DNA of 49,426 nucleotides, from assembly GCA_947626685.1 (NCBI GenBank), contig CANQTD010000013.1:1-49426 (forward strand), in the 5' to 3' direction. The translations under genes were made by a program, and so were the position numbers. Below the pieces are notes generated by a model. That model was not told where the DNA came from. It did not search any database and saw only the letters and a list, made by a program, of their open reading frames with translations. Below are positions 17,483 through 24,927 of this stretch, in pieces; the first letter of the stretch is position 1; each line of letters starts with the position of its first letter. The DNA is from an uncultured Clostridia bacterium (lineage in GTDB: Bacteria; Bacillota; Clostridia; Christensenellales; Borkfalkiaceae).

Positions 17483-17967
17483 TTCAGACGGTGCAGGTCG
17501 CCCTGCTTCTCCAATCCTTCGAAATCGTGCTTCCTCAGCCCCTCATAGACGGCGACCGCCACGCTGTTGGAGAGATTGAGCGAACGCCTCTCCCCGAGCA
17601 TGGGGATACGGACGCAGCTTTCCCTGTGCGCTTTGAGGAGCTCCTCGCCGAGCCCCGCCGTCTCCTTGCCGAATACGAGCGCGCAGCCCTTTTCGAAGGG
17701 AATTTCGGTGTAGCACTTCTTTGCCTTCGTCGTGAAAAAGTAAAAGGGAACGCCGCGAAGGGCCGCCTCTGCCTCCGCGAAATTCTCGTGCACGCGCACG
17801 TCGACGAACGGCCAATAGTCGAGACCCGCCCGTTTCAGATATTTATCGGAGATCTCGAACCCGAGCGGTTTGACGAGGTGCAATACGCACCCCGTCGCGG
17901 CGCAGGTGCGCGCGATATTGCCCGCGTTCTGCGGGATCTCGGGCTCAACGAGAACAATGTGGAACAT
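17470..17967 (-). CDS. trmL: tRNA (cytidine/uridine-34-2'-O)-methyltransferase TrmL
   Basis: 165 residues of the SPOUT (SpoU) family. It opens with the family's MFHIVLVEPEIPQNAGNIAR and contains GLDYWP, the FGKETAGL knot motif and the IPMLGERRSLNLSNSVAV cofactor-binding loop. It methylates the wobble ribose of tRNA-Leu isoacceptors. The length matches E. coli TrmL (157). There is no Shine-Dalgarno site: TTGTCA-17-TACAAT (17974-18002) ends exactly six bases before the ATG, so the mRNA is probably leaderless. It is the first gene of the run down to mntP. Confidence 0.93.
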   Translation of the reverse strand: MFHIVLVEPEIPQNAGNIARTCAATGCVLHLVKPLGFEISDKYLKRAGLDYWPFVDVRVHENFAEAEAALRGVPFYFFTTKAKKCYTEIPFEKGCALVFGKETAGLGEELLKAHRESCVRIPMLGERRSLNLSNSVAVAVYEGLRKHDFEGLEKQGDLHRLKWDD

Positions 17968-17973
17968 GCCTAT

Positions 17974-18002
17974 ATTGTAATTTATTTTTTTGCTTTTGAC
18001 AA
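17974..18002 (-). promoter_or_regulatory. trmL promoter, leaderless configuration
   Basis: TTGTCA (17997-18002), 17-base spacer, TACAAT (17974-17979), six bases, ATG (17965-17967). With the usual 6-7 base distance from the -10 box, transcription starts at or next to the A of the ATG. Confidence 0.7.
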
Positions 18003-18437
18003 GTACTTTGCGTACATTTCCGAAAATGCCGCCCGCGCTATCAAAGAACTATCCACGCGCCAAGCGGGTGATATTTCATTTTTGTCCTTGCCCACCCCTC
18101 GAGGAGGAGCAACGCGAGTGACGGAAGGGGTGTTTCTTGATTTGAATGACCCCCCACCCTGACCCTCCCCCCTTTTGTGAGACAAAAGGGGGGAGGCGAC
18201 GGATACCTCACACTCTCGCCCTCCTATTCCTCAAAGGGAGGCGACGGATACCTCACGCACTCGCCCTCCTATCCCTCAAAGGGAGGCGACGGATACCTCA
18301 CGCACTCGCCCTCCCCCTTATACTTGAGGGGGAGGGGTAGGGGAGGGGGTGCGCTCCCAATTATGACGACAAGAATTTACACCCCTCCCCGCATACAGCG
18401 GCCCCCCTCAAGGGGCAGCCAAGATTGACTGATAGAC
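18003..18437. repeat. Intergenic region with three-copy 45-bp tandem repeat
   Basis: About 430 bases without a supported gene. Three units beginning GGGAGGCGACGGATACCTCA start at 18191, 18236 and 18281, a 45-bp period. Around them are long C- and G-runs (CCCCCCACCCTGACCCTCCCCCC, broken by single bases) and the ccacccctcgagg element shared with 9.6 kb. The 45-bp period keeps a plus-strand frame open, but it has no ribosome site or protein-like composition. Confidence 0.65.
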
Positions 18438-18476
18438 AAGAAGCTCCGTCTCCCATAGCGGGAGACGGAGCTTCTT
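18438..18476. terminator. Perfect 17-bp hairpin after the TIR operon
   Basis: AAGAAGCTCCGTCTCCC pairs with its exact complement around a five-base loop. It begins seven bases after the stop of the TIR gene and likely ends that transcript. The T-run is short on either strand. Confidence 0.7.
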
Positions 18477-18482
18477 TGGGGC

Positions 18483-20192
18483 TCAGATCTTCATGTTTCT
18501 GAAACTCTCTTCATATTTTTTCAGATCGTTTTCGCGAGATTCCAACCCTCGAAGTTCTTCCCTTGCTTTTGTGTCGTCGGAATTACCTGATAAAAACCAC
18601 CCTAAAAATATGATGGTGGGATATCCAGGCACCATCGGAGCACTTGAAAATAAGAGGTTCTCGGGGAAAGAAACATGGACTAAAAGTGTCAATACCAAGA
18701 ATAGCCCGACGTGGATCCCCATTGCGATGACGATCGCAATGATAATTGCCAAGCGCTTCCCTTTTTTACTCTTTCTCTCTCCCTTTTCGATCCTCTCGTT
18801 CAGAGCGGCTTTCTTCTCCCTCAAGGCTGTTCTCTTCCTGTTGAGTTCTGCTTGGTATGTATTCTTATACCAACGGATGAACTCCTCGATCTCCTCCGCG
18901 GTCTCCCCATCGGCGTATTGGCGCGCCCGAACGAGCGCGTTGTTTTGTCCGATTTGATCCCAAAACGAAATGATGTCTCCCGCAGAACTATTTTTTGTGA
19001 TATACTTTATTAAATCTTTCCCGGTGACGCACCACCACTGCGACAGGAATTGCAGCCACCACGCCTCGCCGTTTTCGGGATCGGTCTCGAGCACCCGCGA
19101 GAGAATTTCTTGTGCCTTATCGTAACTTTCATGTGTTTTTTCCGGTATCAACTGCCTTGCGCGCTTCAATAGGGTGTCCACTGTACTGCCGTCTCCCGCC
19201 GACATGTTTCCGCGCAACCTTTTCATGTTCTCCTCGAGGCGGTCGAGCTTCTTCGCATTCTCCTCCTCTTCCAAGCTCTTGCGGCTGCGGCCCAATTTCC
19301 GCTCGATGGCGTCGGCGAGCAGCACCTCGTAACCGCCCGCGCCGTGCCGTACGAGATCGACGCCCTGCGCGCGGAGGAAGGGCGGGAGGTCGGTCACATT
19401 GCGGCTGTCGAATACGGCGCATGCGACGCCGCTCAGTTTTTCCTCTTCCATGCGTTCCTCGAAGCGCGACCATTCGTTCTTCACCCACGGCGCCTGCACA
19501 TACTCGGCTTTGGTCGCCACGAGGATGAAAAACTTGCAGCTGTACAGCGCGCGGAAGATGACGGGCTCATAGTCGGAAAAGAGCATATTGCTGAGCGTGA
19601 CGTCCGAGAAAAAGACTTTGAACCCCCGCCGCCCGAGTTCATCGTAGATCGTCCGCGCGATAAGGGCGTCCTGTGTGGGATTTCCGTCGTCGTCCGTCGA
19701 TTTGAAGGAGAGAAAGACGTCGAAATCCTCCGCCGCCTCCGTTCTTCTCGCGATCTCCCGTTGCAGACGGTCGATCTCTTTCGCAAGCGCCTCGTATTTC
19801 CCGCGCTGTTCGAAAGAGGCCGCTTTGAGCGCGCTAAGATAATCAGGATCTTCGAGGATGCTCTGCCTGACCGTGCGGTGACAGGTGGGGACGAGTTTCC
19901 CCGTGCGCGGATCCTTGACGTATTCGACGCCGTATTCGCAGAGCACAAGACCCCAGAGGACCTCGGCGTCCCCGCCGTTTTGCTCCGCGATAAGCCTGTA
20001 TTCGCGGATGGCGTCTGCGAATCTGCTCTCGCTACGCAGCCGGTTCGCACGGTTGATCTCCTGCGTGAGGCGGTCGCTCTTGGGCTCGCGGAAAATGACC
20101 TCATTCCCGCAATACGGACATTTCGCATGCAATTTGTCGGAAAGGCGCATGGGCGCGCCGCAACGCTCGCACTGTAAAGTGAATGCTTCCAT
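18483..20192 (-). CDS. TIR-domain membrane protein with N-terminal zinc ribbon
   Basis: 569 residues. A zinc ribbon (CERCGAP ... CPYCGN, residues 8-29) is followed by a helical, TPR-like stretch (40-150). A TIR domain spans about 157-290: FDVFLSFKSTD, GFKVFFSDVTL, ALYSCKFFILVATKAEY, APWVKNEW. Glu240 in WVKNEW occupies the position of the catalytic glutamate of NAD-cleaving TIRs. Coiled-coil and helical segments (300-475) follow, then two membrane helices (about 481-509 and 520-536) and a charged tail. Start 20192 has GGAGG twelve bases upstream; the ATG at 20288 lacks support. It is the last gene of the SPFH-TIR operon controlled from about 21.7 kb. The AT-richer 3' half differs from the 5' half. 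Immune versus housekeeping role is unresolved. Confidence 0.85.
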   Translation of the reverse strand: MEAFTLQCERCGAPMRLSDKLHAKCPYCGNEVIFREPKSDRLTQEINRANRLRSESRFADAIREYRLIAEQNGGDAEVLWGLVLCEYGVEYVKDPRTGKLVPTCHRTVRQSILEDPDYLSALKAASFEQRGKYEALAKEIDRLQREIARRTEAAEDFDVFLSFKSTDDDGNPTQDALIARTIYDELGRRGFKVFFSDVTLSNMLFSDYEPVIFRALYSCKFFILVATKAEYVQAPWVKNEWSRFEERMEEEKLSGVACAVFDSRNVTDLPPFLRAQGVDLVRHGAGGYEVLLADAIERKLGRSRKSLEEEENAKKLDRLEENMKRLRGNMSAGDGSTVDTLLKRARQLIPEKTHESYDKAQEILSRVLETDPENGEAWWLQFLSQWWCVTGKDLIKYITKNSSAGDIISFWDQIGQNNALVRARQYADGETAEEIEEFIRWYKNTYQAELNRKRTALREKKAALNERIEKGERKSKKGKRLAIIIAIVIAMGIHVGLFLVLTLLVHVSFPENLLFSSAPMVPGYPTIIFLGWFLSGNSDDTKAREELRGLESRENDLKKYEESFRNMKI

Positions 20193-20214
20193 TTCGGGTT
20201 CCTCCGTACCGTGA

Positions 20215-20616
20215 TCAAATCGTTTCGATCTCCCGCTCGGCGAGCAGGACGTCGATCTGCGCGGGGTCGACAGGTTGCCCCGCTTCAAGCGCAGCGCGCA
20301 TCCCCGCCAAAAGTTCAGCGAGCCGCTCGTCGACGCGCTTTACCTCCTCCTTCGCGGAGGGCGTGAGATAGGCGATCCGCTCCCCCGCCGCCCTCAGCAG
20401 CGAGGCCGTTTCTTCCCCCGCAAGCGCACACAAAAGTTCGGCTGTTTTGGCGTTCCTCGCGATCCGCGCACGGCTCTCGATGAGAAGCGTTTCTTCGGAC
20501 ATGGGGTCGGAAACGGGCTTCTTCCGCTTTTTGAGCCATACGATCAAAAGCGTGACCAAAACCGCTGCCAAAAGCAAAGCCGCAACGCCGATCACAACGT
20601 AGTAAATGGGCTTCAT
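20215..20616 (-). CDS. Small single-pass membrane protein
   Basis: 133 residues: a strong N-terminal helix (YYVVIGVAALLLAAVLVTLLIVW), a KKRKK stop-transfer signal and a ~100-residue cytoplasmic helical domain rich in Ala, Glu and Arg. Start 20616 follows AAGGAGAA at good spacing; the longer frame to 20835 runs into the SPFH gene. It lies 10 bp after the SPFH gene and 22 bp before the TIR gene, so the three are co-transcribed. No family is recognised; it could be an adaptor or assembly factor for its neighbours. Confidence 0.75.
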   Translation of the reverse strand: MKPIYYVVIGVAALLLAAVLVTLLIVWLKKRKKPVSDPMSEETLLIESRARIARNAKTAELLCALAGEETASLLRAAGERIAYLTPSAKEEVKRVDERLAELLAGMRAALEAGQPVDPAQIDVLLAEREIETI

Positions 20617-20626
20617 GGTATTCTCC

Positions 20627-21655
20627 TTATAATTTACTCCCGCAGGCGAAACAGAATCTCGAGTCGGGCGGCAGCTCCCGTCCGCATGCGGGGCATTTCT
20701 TCTTTTCGGAGGCGAGAGGCTTCCCGCAGCCGCTGCAAAATTTTGCGCCCGCCGCCAGCTGTGCGCCGCAATCGGGACAGAACCGCCCGGCTTGGCCGCC
20801 CTGCGGACGCCATCCGATCGCCTTGCTCGTTTCAAGCTCCATCGCGAGGTCCTCGGAATGCTTGTCCCTCATGTATTTTTCTCTCTCCCATGCGCGCGCT
20901 TCTCTGCGCTCTTCATCGGAGATCGCGTCGAGCCGCGCTTTTTCTTCCCGTTCCTCGCGGAGGGAAAGCTCCCTCTCCGCCTTTTTTTCGTCGGCGGCCT
21001 GCCTCCGCGCTGCGAGGATGCGTGCCCTGTCCTCCTCGGGAATGCCGATCGAGCGGATCACAAAACTGCAAAGCGTCAAGCCGTATTCCCGCTCCAACAT
21101 CTGCGAAAGGGCGGGCATGATCCCCGCCGCGATCGAATCGCAATTTTGGGTCATTGTCTCAAAGGTGAGCGACCTCTCCCCGATCTCACGGGCGATCGCG
21201 GGCTCGATCGCGCTGAGAAGCCTGCCCAAAAGGCGGTCGTAGAGCATCTCCGCCGTGTAACTTCCCTCACTGCCGATCAGTTCGAGGTAGAACTTCCTCG
21301 GATTCGCGATCTTGACCTCGTATTCCCCGTAAGCTCTCGCCGAAAAGCTCTCGTCCGTCTCACGGTCGCGGAAAGAAAAGCTGCTCGCCGTGCCCCAATT
21401 CAGCTTGAGTTTATAGGTGCGCGAGATCCAGATGACCTCCACGTTGATGCTGCCCGTCTTTTTCCCGTCGCGCGATTCGAAGATATTGTGCGGCCCCGCC
21501 GGAAGGGTATCCATCATCTGCCCGTCCTTGATCAGGATCGCCGCATGCGTGTCGGGCACGATGACGCGTGCGCCCGCGTCCAGATCCGTAACGTTCACGC
21601 GCTCAAAAAGCTGCCGGTTGTTCCCCGAATACAGAACGTCCGCAATTCTTTTCAT
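20627..21655 (-). CDS. SPFH/band-7 domain protein with double zinc ribbon
   Basis: 342 residues. The SPFH-like region (about 30-215) matches the virion-core/YdjI-like group: VPDTHAAILIKDG, ISRTYKLKLNWGT, ARAYGEYEVKIANPRKFYLEL. A charged coiled coil (215-285) follows, then two zinc ribbons (CPDCG...CSGCG and CPACG...CFACG). There is no transmembrane helix; the family forms membrane-associated oligomeric rings. Start 21655 has AAGGAGGA six bases upstream. It is the first gene of the SPFH / membrane protein / TIR operon, and its promoter carries an operator facing a divergent XRE regulator. Confidence 0.85.
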   Translation of the reverse strand: MKRIADVLYSGNNRQLFERVNVTDLDAGARVIVPDTHAAILIKDGQMMDTLPAGPHNIFESRDGKKTGSINVEVIWISRTYKLKLNWGTASSFSFRDRETDESFSARAYGEYEVKIANPRKFYLELIGSEGSYTAEMLYDRLLGRLLSAIEPAIAREIGERSLTFETMTQNCDSIAAGIMPALSQMLEREYGLTLCSFVIRSIGIPEEDRARILAARRQAADEKKAERELSLREEREEKARLDAISDEERREARAWEREKYMRDKHSEDLAMELETSKAIGWRPQGGQAGRFCPDCGAQLAAGAKFCSGCGKPLASEKKKCPACGRELPPDSRFCFACGSKL

Positions 21656-21672
21656 AATTCCTCCTTTTTTTC

Positions 21673-21728
21673 ATTATACAGACAAAAAATGTCTAAGTCA
21701 ACTGTTTCAGAAAGATTTTGTCTATAAT
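21673..21728. promoter_or_regulatory. Divergent promoters of the SPFH-TIR operon and its XRE gene, with operator
   Basis: On the minus strand, TTGACT (21696-21701), a 17-base spacer and TATAAT (21673-21678). The spacer holds a perfect inverted repeat AGACA-aaaaa-TGTCT (21680-21694). On the plus strand, TATAAT (21723-21728) overlaps another TGTCT half-site (21719-21723) and lies six bases before the XRE ATG. The layout predicts repression of both directions by the XRE protein. Confidence 0.75.
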
Positions 21729-21734
21729 TTTTTT

Positions 21735-21941
21735 ATGAACATTCGGCTCGCCGAAAATGTAAGAAACCTGCGGATCGCGGGGAAGCTGACGCAGAGCGGA
21801 CTTGCGGAGAAGCTCGCAGTCACGCAGAGAAAGGTCTCCTATTGGGAGAGCGGGAAGGTGGAGCCCGACCTCGGGGACCTTTGGAAACTCGCGGATTTTT
21901 TCGACGTCTCTGTCGACGAACTGATCGGCAGGAAGGAATGA
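21735..21941 (+). CDS. XRE-family regulator of the SPFH-TIR operon
   Basis: 68 residues, a single helix-turn-helix (LTQSGLAEKLAVTQRKVSYWESGKVEPDL) plus FFDVSVDELIG. The ATG is exactly six bases after a TATAAT and has no ribosome site, suggesting a leaderless mRNA and autoregulation through the overlapping TGTCT site. It closely resembles the 11925 gene in size and layout. The longer upstream frame runs through the promoter region and is not credible. Confidence 0.88.
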   Translation: MNIRLAENVRNLRIAGKLTQSGLAEKLAVTQRKVSYWESGKVEPDLGDLWKLADFFDVSVDELIGRKE

Positions 21942-21961
21942 CCGCGGCTTTTTTTCAATCG

Positions 21962-22003
21962 AAAAATCCGTTATTTTGAAGTTCATCGAAATAACGGATT
22001 TTT
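21962..22003. terminator. Bidirectional terminator
   Basis: AAAAATCCGTTATTT and AAATAACGGATTTTT form a 15-bp stem with a 12-base loop. The T-tract on either strand makes it suitable for both the XRE gene and ypeB, which converge here. Confidence 0.85.
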
Positions 22004-22042
22004 ATCGTTTTTCGGGGATTTTTTGAGAAAATTTCCCCTATT

Positions 22043-24028
22043 TTATCTGAGATAGCTGCCTCGCGCGCTCTCGCGGACGCGGTAGATGCGGACCTCTTCG
22101 AGCGTGTTTGCGTCGAGGTAGACGATATACTCGTCCTCGCCGTAGGTGCAGCCGAATTCATAGCACAGCACCTCGCCGCCCTCCGCGGGAATGACCGCGA
22201 GGTTGACGGCATACGGCTCGAGCCCTTCCGCGAGCGCATTCCTCGCCTCGCTTTCGGAGGCCGCGTGCTCGAACGTCCACTCCTTGTCGTTTAGCAGGTA
22301 TCCGCGCGCGTCCATGCCGACGACGCGGCCCTTTTCTTCGCACACGCGGACGCGGATGATCTCGGGATACACCCGCACCCCCTTCACCACGGTGGTGTAA
22401 GTGATATTGGCGACCATTCCGCCGTCGGAGAGCCAGACCGCCTCCACTTCGCCGATCCCGAGCCCGGAGAGGAACTCGCGGGCGATGGCGTCGCACGTTT
22501 CGAGGTCGAAATTCTTCTGCGTGCACGTCTCATAGGTGTCGAAGAAGGCGAGCTTGCCGCCCCGCTTGGCGATCTCGGCGAAGATCTCCGTCCCGTTCTC
22601 GTCGGTGAGCACGAAATTGTAGCAGGCGATCTCGCGGGCGACCGTTTCCCCCGTATATTTGATCTCTTTGATATGGTAGCTCTCGAAGTACTGCTTGGCG
22701 AGCTCTTCGGCCTCGGAGGAGCTGATCTCGTCGAGAAGGGTGAGGCGGTTCTCGCCGATATTGCCCTCTTTGGAGAAGGGAGCCTCGGAGATCTCGCCGT
22801 CCTGCGGCTGCGGGCGGGTGCCCTGACCCAGCTCGGCGAATTTCTCGATCATGCTGCCGCTTCCCGAGAGCATGTTGCGCACATCGTTCGAGCTCATGTT
22901 CATGACGAGTTCGTTGAGCTCGTTGTAGAGCTTGTCGTTGATCTCATAGAGACGGACGACGTTTTCGCGTTCCTCCGCGCTGAGGGCCTGCCCTCTCGCG
23001 AGTTTTGCGAGCATCTGCCGCGCGTAAGCCCCCGTGCGGTTGACGAACGAGGAGATATCCGTCCCCGTCGCGGCGTCCACGGGGATCTTCTCGATCGCGC
23101 TCTCGAGGAGAGCCGTGTCGACGAGGATATCCGTGAGGAGCTGCCGCTGTTCGTTCGCACCCGCCGAGACGCGGAGTTTGCCGAGATTTTCGTCGAGGTC
23201 CTCGGAGACGGAGACCATCTCATAGAGGGTGGAACGCGCGCCGCTCTCCGCCTCCACCGACATATCGTTCATGCGGAACGCGCCCGCCGTGACGATCGCG
23301 GAGAGGATGAGGCAGGCGGTCCCGAGAGAGATCACCGCCGCGAGCCAGCCGCCGAACCCGTAGGTGCGCTTGCGCTCGGTGCGCTGTTCGCGCCTGTGCT
23401 TTCTGTCCTCCGCCTTGCGGGCATGGGCCGCCTCTCTCGCCTTGAGCTTGTTCTCGCGCGCCCGTTCCTTCGCCTCATGGCGTGCCCGTGCGAGGGCGAC
23501 GCGCTCCCGCTTTTCGCGTTCGAGCCGCTTCTCGCGCTCCGCCTTCGTCTCGTTCTTCAAGAGCTCTTTTCTCGCGACGCGTTCGGCCTTGCGCTCGGCG
23601 CGCTTCGCTTTGAGCTCTGCCCTGCGGCGGGCGTCGTTTTCCTTCTTCTCCGCCCGCTTCTTCGCGATGAGTTCCCTGCGGGCGAGCTTCTTTTCGGCGA
23701 TCGCGCGCTGCTTGGCGAGCCGCTTTTCCTGCACGGCCGCCTTCTTTTCGATCTTCTTTTCGCGCACGGACGTCTTTTTTTCGATCTCCGCCTCTTTTTT
23801 GTCAAGACGCTTCTTCGCTTCCTTCACCCTCTTTTCGGCGGCGACCTCCTCTTTGAGCTGCGCCGTCTTGGGCGTCTTACTGCCCGTCTTGGACATGGTA
23901 CCCTCCTTTTTGGTCTGTTTCTTTTCGGGTGCGGGTTTCTGCGAATCGACCGTCTCCTGCGTGAAGCTCTCCACGCGCTCTACTTTTTCTGCTCCGCTCG
24001 AGATATTCTTTCCGATTTTCTTCTCCAT
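22043..24028 (-). CDS. ypeB: Germination protein YpeB with long charged N-terminal extension
   Basis: 661 residues as drawn. From about residue 228 (GGWLAAVISLGTACLILSAIV membrane helix) it matches YpeB: helical domain with LRVSAGANEQRQLL, then PepSY-like repeats (CYNFVLTDENGTEIFAEIAKRGGKLAFF, AREFLSGLGIGEVEAVWL). YpeB stabilises SleB in the spore. The first ~220 residues are an extremely basic and acidic coiled coil (EKKAAVQEKRLAKQ-like), so the protein exceeds the usual ~450. Two starts have perfect ribosome sites: 24028 (AAGGAGGAAAT) and 23896 (AGGAGGGTACC, MSKTGSK). The operon with sleB is conserved across spore formers. Confidence 0.88.
   Translation of the reverse strand: MEKKIGKNISSGAEKVERVESFTQETVDSQKPAPEKKQTKKEGTMSKTGSKTPKTAQLKEEVAAEKRVKEAKKRLDKKEAEIEKKTSVREKKIEKKAAVQEKRLAKQRAIAEKKLARRELIAKKRAEKKENDARRRAELKAKRAERKAERVARKELLKNETKAEREKRLEREKRERVALARARHEAKERARENKLKAREAAHARKAEDRKHRREQRTERKRTYGFGGWLAAVISLGTACLILSAIVTAGAFRMNDMSVEAESGARSTLYEMVSVSEDLDENLGKLRVSAGANEQRQLLTDILVDTALLESAIEKIPVDAATGTDISSFVNRTGAYARQMLAKLARGQALSAEERENVVRLYEINDKLYNELNELVMNMSSNDVRNMLSGSGSMIEKFAELGQGTRPQPQDGEISEAPFSKEGNIGENRLTLLDEISSSEAEELAKQYFESYHIKEIKYTGETVAREIACYNFVLTDENGTEIFAEIAKRGGKLAFFDTYETCTQKNFDLETCDAIAREFLSGLGIGEVEAVWLSDGGMVANITYTTVVKGVRVYPEIIRVRVCEEKGRVVGMDARGYLLNDKEWTFEHAASESEARNALAEGLEPYAVNLAVIPAEGGEVLCYEFGCTYGEDEYIVYLDANTLEEVRIYRVRESARGSYLR
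23891..23916 (+). repeat. 26-nt motif at the internal start of ypeB
   Basis: GGACATGGTACCCTCC, TTTTTG, GTCT. The six-base segment is identical to that of the best intergenic copies. The ATG in the motif is the alternative ypeB start with a Shine-Dalgarno site. Confidence 0.5.
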
Positions 24029-24037
24029 ATTTCCTCC

Positions 24038-24790
24038 TTAAATGGCAAAGACGTGCTTGCCGATGACCGTGACCGTCTTGCGGCCGAAGATCCATGAGCT
24101 CGTCGCGACAGCGGGATTATAGTAGTAGAGACAGCCGTAAGTGGGATCCCAGCCGTTCATGGCGTCGCGCGCGGCGTTGTATGCCGTCTGGTCGGGTTCG
24201 AGATTGATCTGTCCGTCCGTGACCGCGGTGAACGCGCCCTTCTGGTAGACGACGCCCGAGATGGTGTTCGGGAAGGACGAGCTCCTCACGCGGTTCATGA
24301 TGACCGCGCCGATCGCGACCTGCCCCGTGTAGCTCTCCCCTCTTCCCTCGGCGTAAATGCACTTGGCGAGGAGATACAGATCGGACGAGGTGTAGTTCGA
24401 CGAACCGGAGTTGGACGGTCTCGACCCGCTCCCGCCCTGCAAGCTGTTGTACGAATCGTTCATGCCGAGGGCGGCGTACGTCGCCTTACCGACGATCCCG
24501 TCCGCGGTGAGCCCGTTCTTCTTCTGGAAAGCGATGACCGCCTTCTTGGTCCCCGCGCCGAAAATGCCGTCTACGGAGCCCGTGTAATATCCCCAATTTT
24601 TCAATCTGCGCTGGACTTCCTTGACCTCGGCACCCGTACTGCCCTGACGGAGCACGGCGGTCTCCACGGCGAGGTCAAGCGTCTGATCGGCCTCCGCCTG
24701 CGCGTTGAAGGCGGCCGTTGCGGCCGTACCCGCGGCTGTTGCCCCGAGGATCGCAAGCGAAAACGCGGCGACTAACAAAAACTTCTTCAT
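24038..24790 (-). CDS. sleB: Spore cortex-lytic enzyme SleB
   Basis: 250 residues. A signal peptide (residues 1-33, ending AFNAQAEA) precedes a PG_binding_1 domain (VLRQGSTGAEVKEVQRRL ... FGAGTKKAVIAFQ, about 46-108), a Ser/Asn/Gly linker and the SleB/CwlJ hydrolase domain (about 134-250). The likely catalytic glutamate is in KCIYAEGRGES. It is a lytic transglycosylase that cleaves muramic-delta-lactam peptidoglycan during germination. Start has an AGGAGGAAATC site. Together with ypeB 9 bp downstream it shows the organism makes endospores. A sigma-G promoter would be expected; GAATA (24831-24835) lies near CATT (24808-24811) but the -10 match is poor. Confidence 0.95.
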   Translation of the reverse strand: MKKFLLVAAFSLAILGATAAGTAATAAFNAQAEADQTLDLAVETAVLRQGSTGAEVKEVQRRLKNWGYYTGSVDGIFGAGTKKAVIAFQKKNGLTADGIVGKATYAALGMNDSYNSLQGGSGSRPSNSGSSNYTSSDLYLLAKCIYAEGRGESYTGQVAIGAVIMNRVRSSSFPNTISGVVYQKGAFTAVTDGQINLEPDQTAYNAARDAMNGWDPTYGCLYYYNPAVATSSWIFGRKTVTVIGKHVFAI

Positions 24791-24879
24791 GATTTCCTCC
24801 TATGCGCAATGTGTGCAAGGAGAAAAATTTTATTCAACGCACCCCGCGGAGGAAAAGCGAGGCGGCGAAAAAATTTCAT

Positions 24880-24909
24880 GTATAAAAACATTCTGTCACG
24901 GCAATAACT
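24880..24909 (+). promoter_or_regulatory. Sigma-F-like promoter of spoIIR
   Basis: GTATA (24880-24884), a 15-base spacer and GGCAATAACT (24900-24909), close to the sigma-F consensus GYATA-N15-GGNNANANTR (mismatch at the last two positions). It lies 18 bp before the spoIIR ATG, as expected for a forespore gene. Confidence 0.6.
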
Positions 24910-24927
24910 TTCGCGACGGAGGAAGAT

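Noticed and set aside
18178-18428. Tandem repeat resembling a short CRISPR array, with an open plus-strand frame
   Set aside because: The units are directly adjacent with no unique spacers, there are no cas genes, and the frame has low-complexity composition and no ribosome site.
22673-24097. Long plus-strand open frame opposite ypeB (and similar ones opposite the other GC-rich genes)
   Set aside because: In GC-rich genes the antisense frame stays open by codon bias. The ypeB strand has family matches, ribosome sites and an operon partner; the antisense does not.
24808-24835. Sigma-G promoter for sleB
   Set aside because: GAATA is present, but the spacing to CATT is 19 bases and the rest of the -10 does not fit, so it is not listed as a feature.
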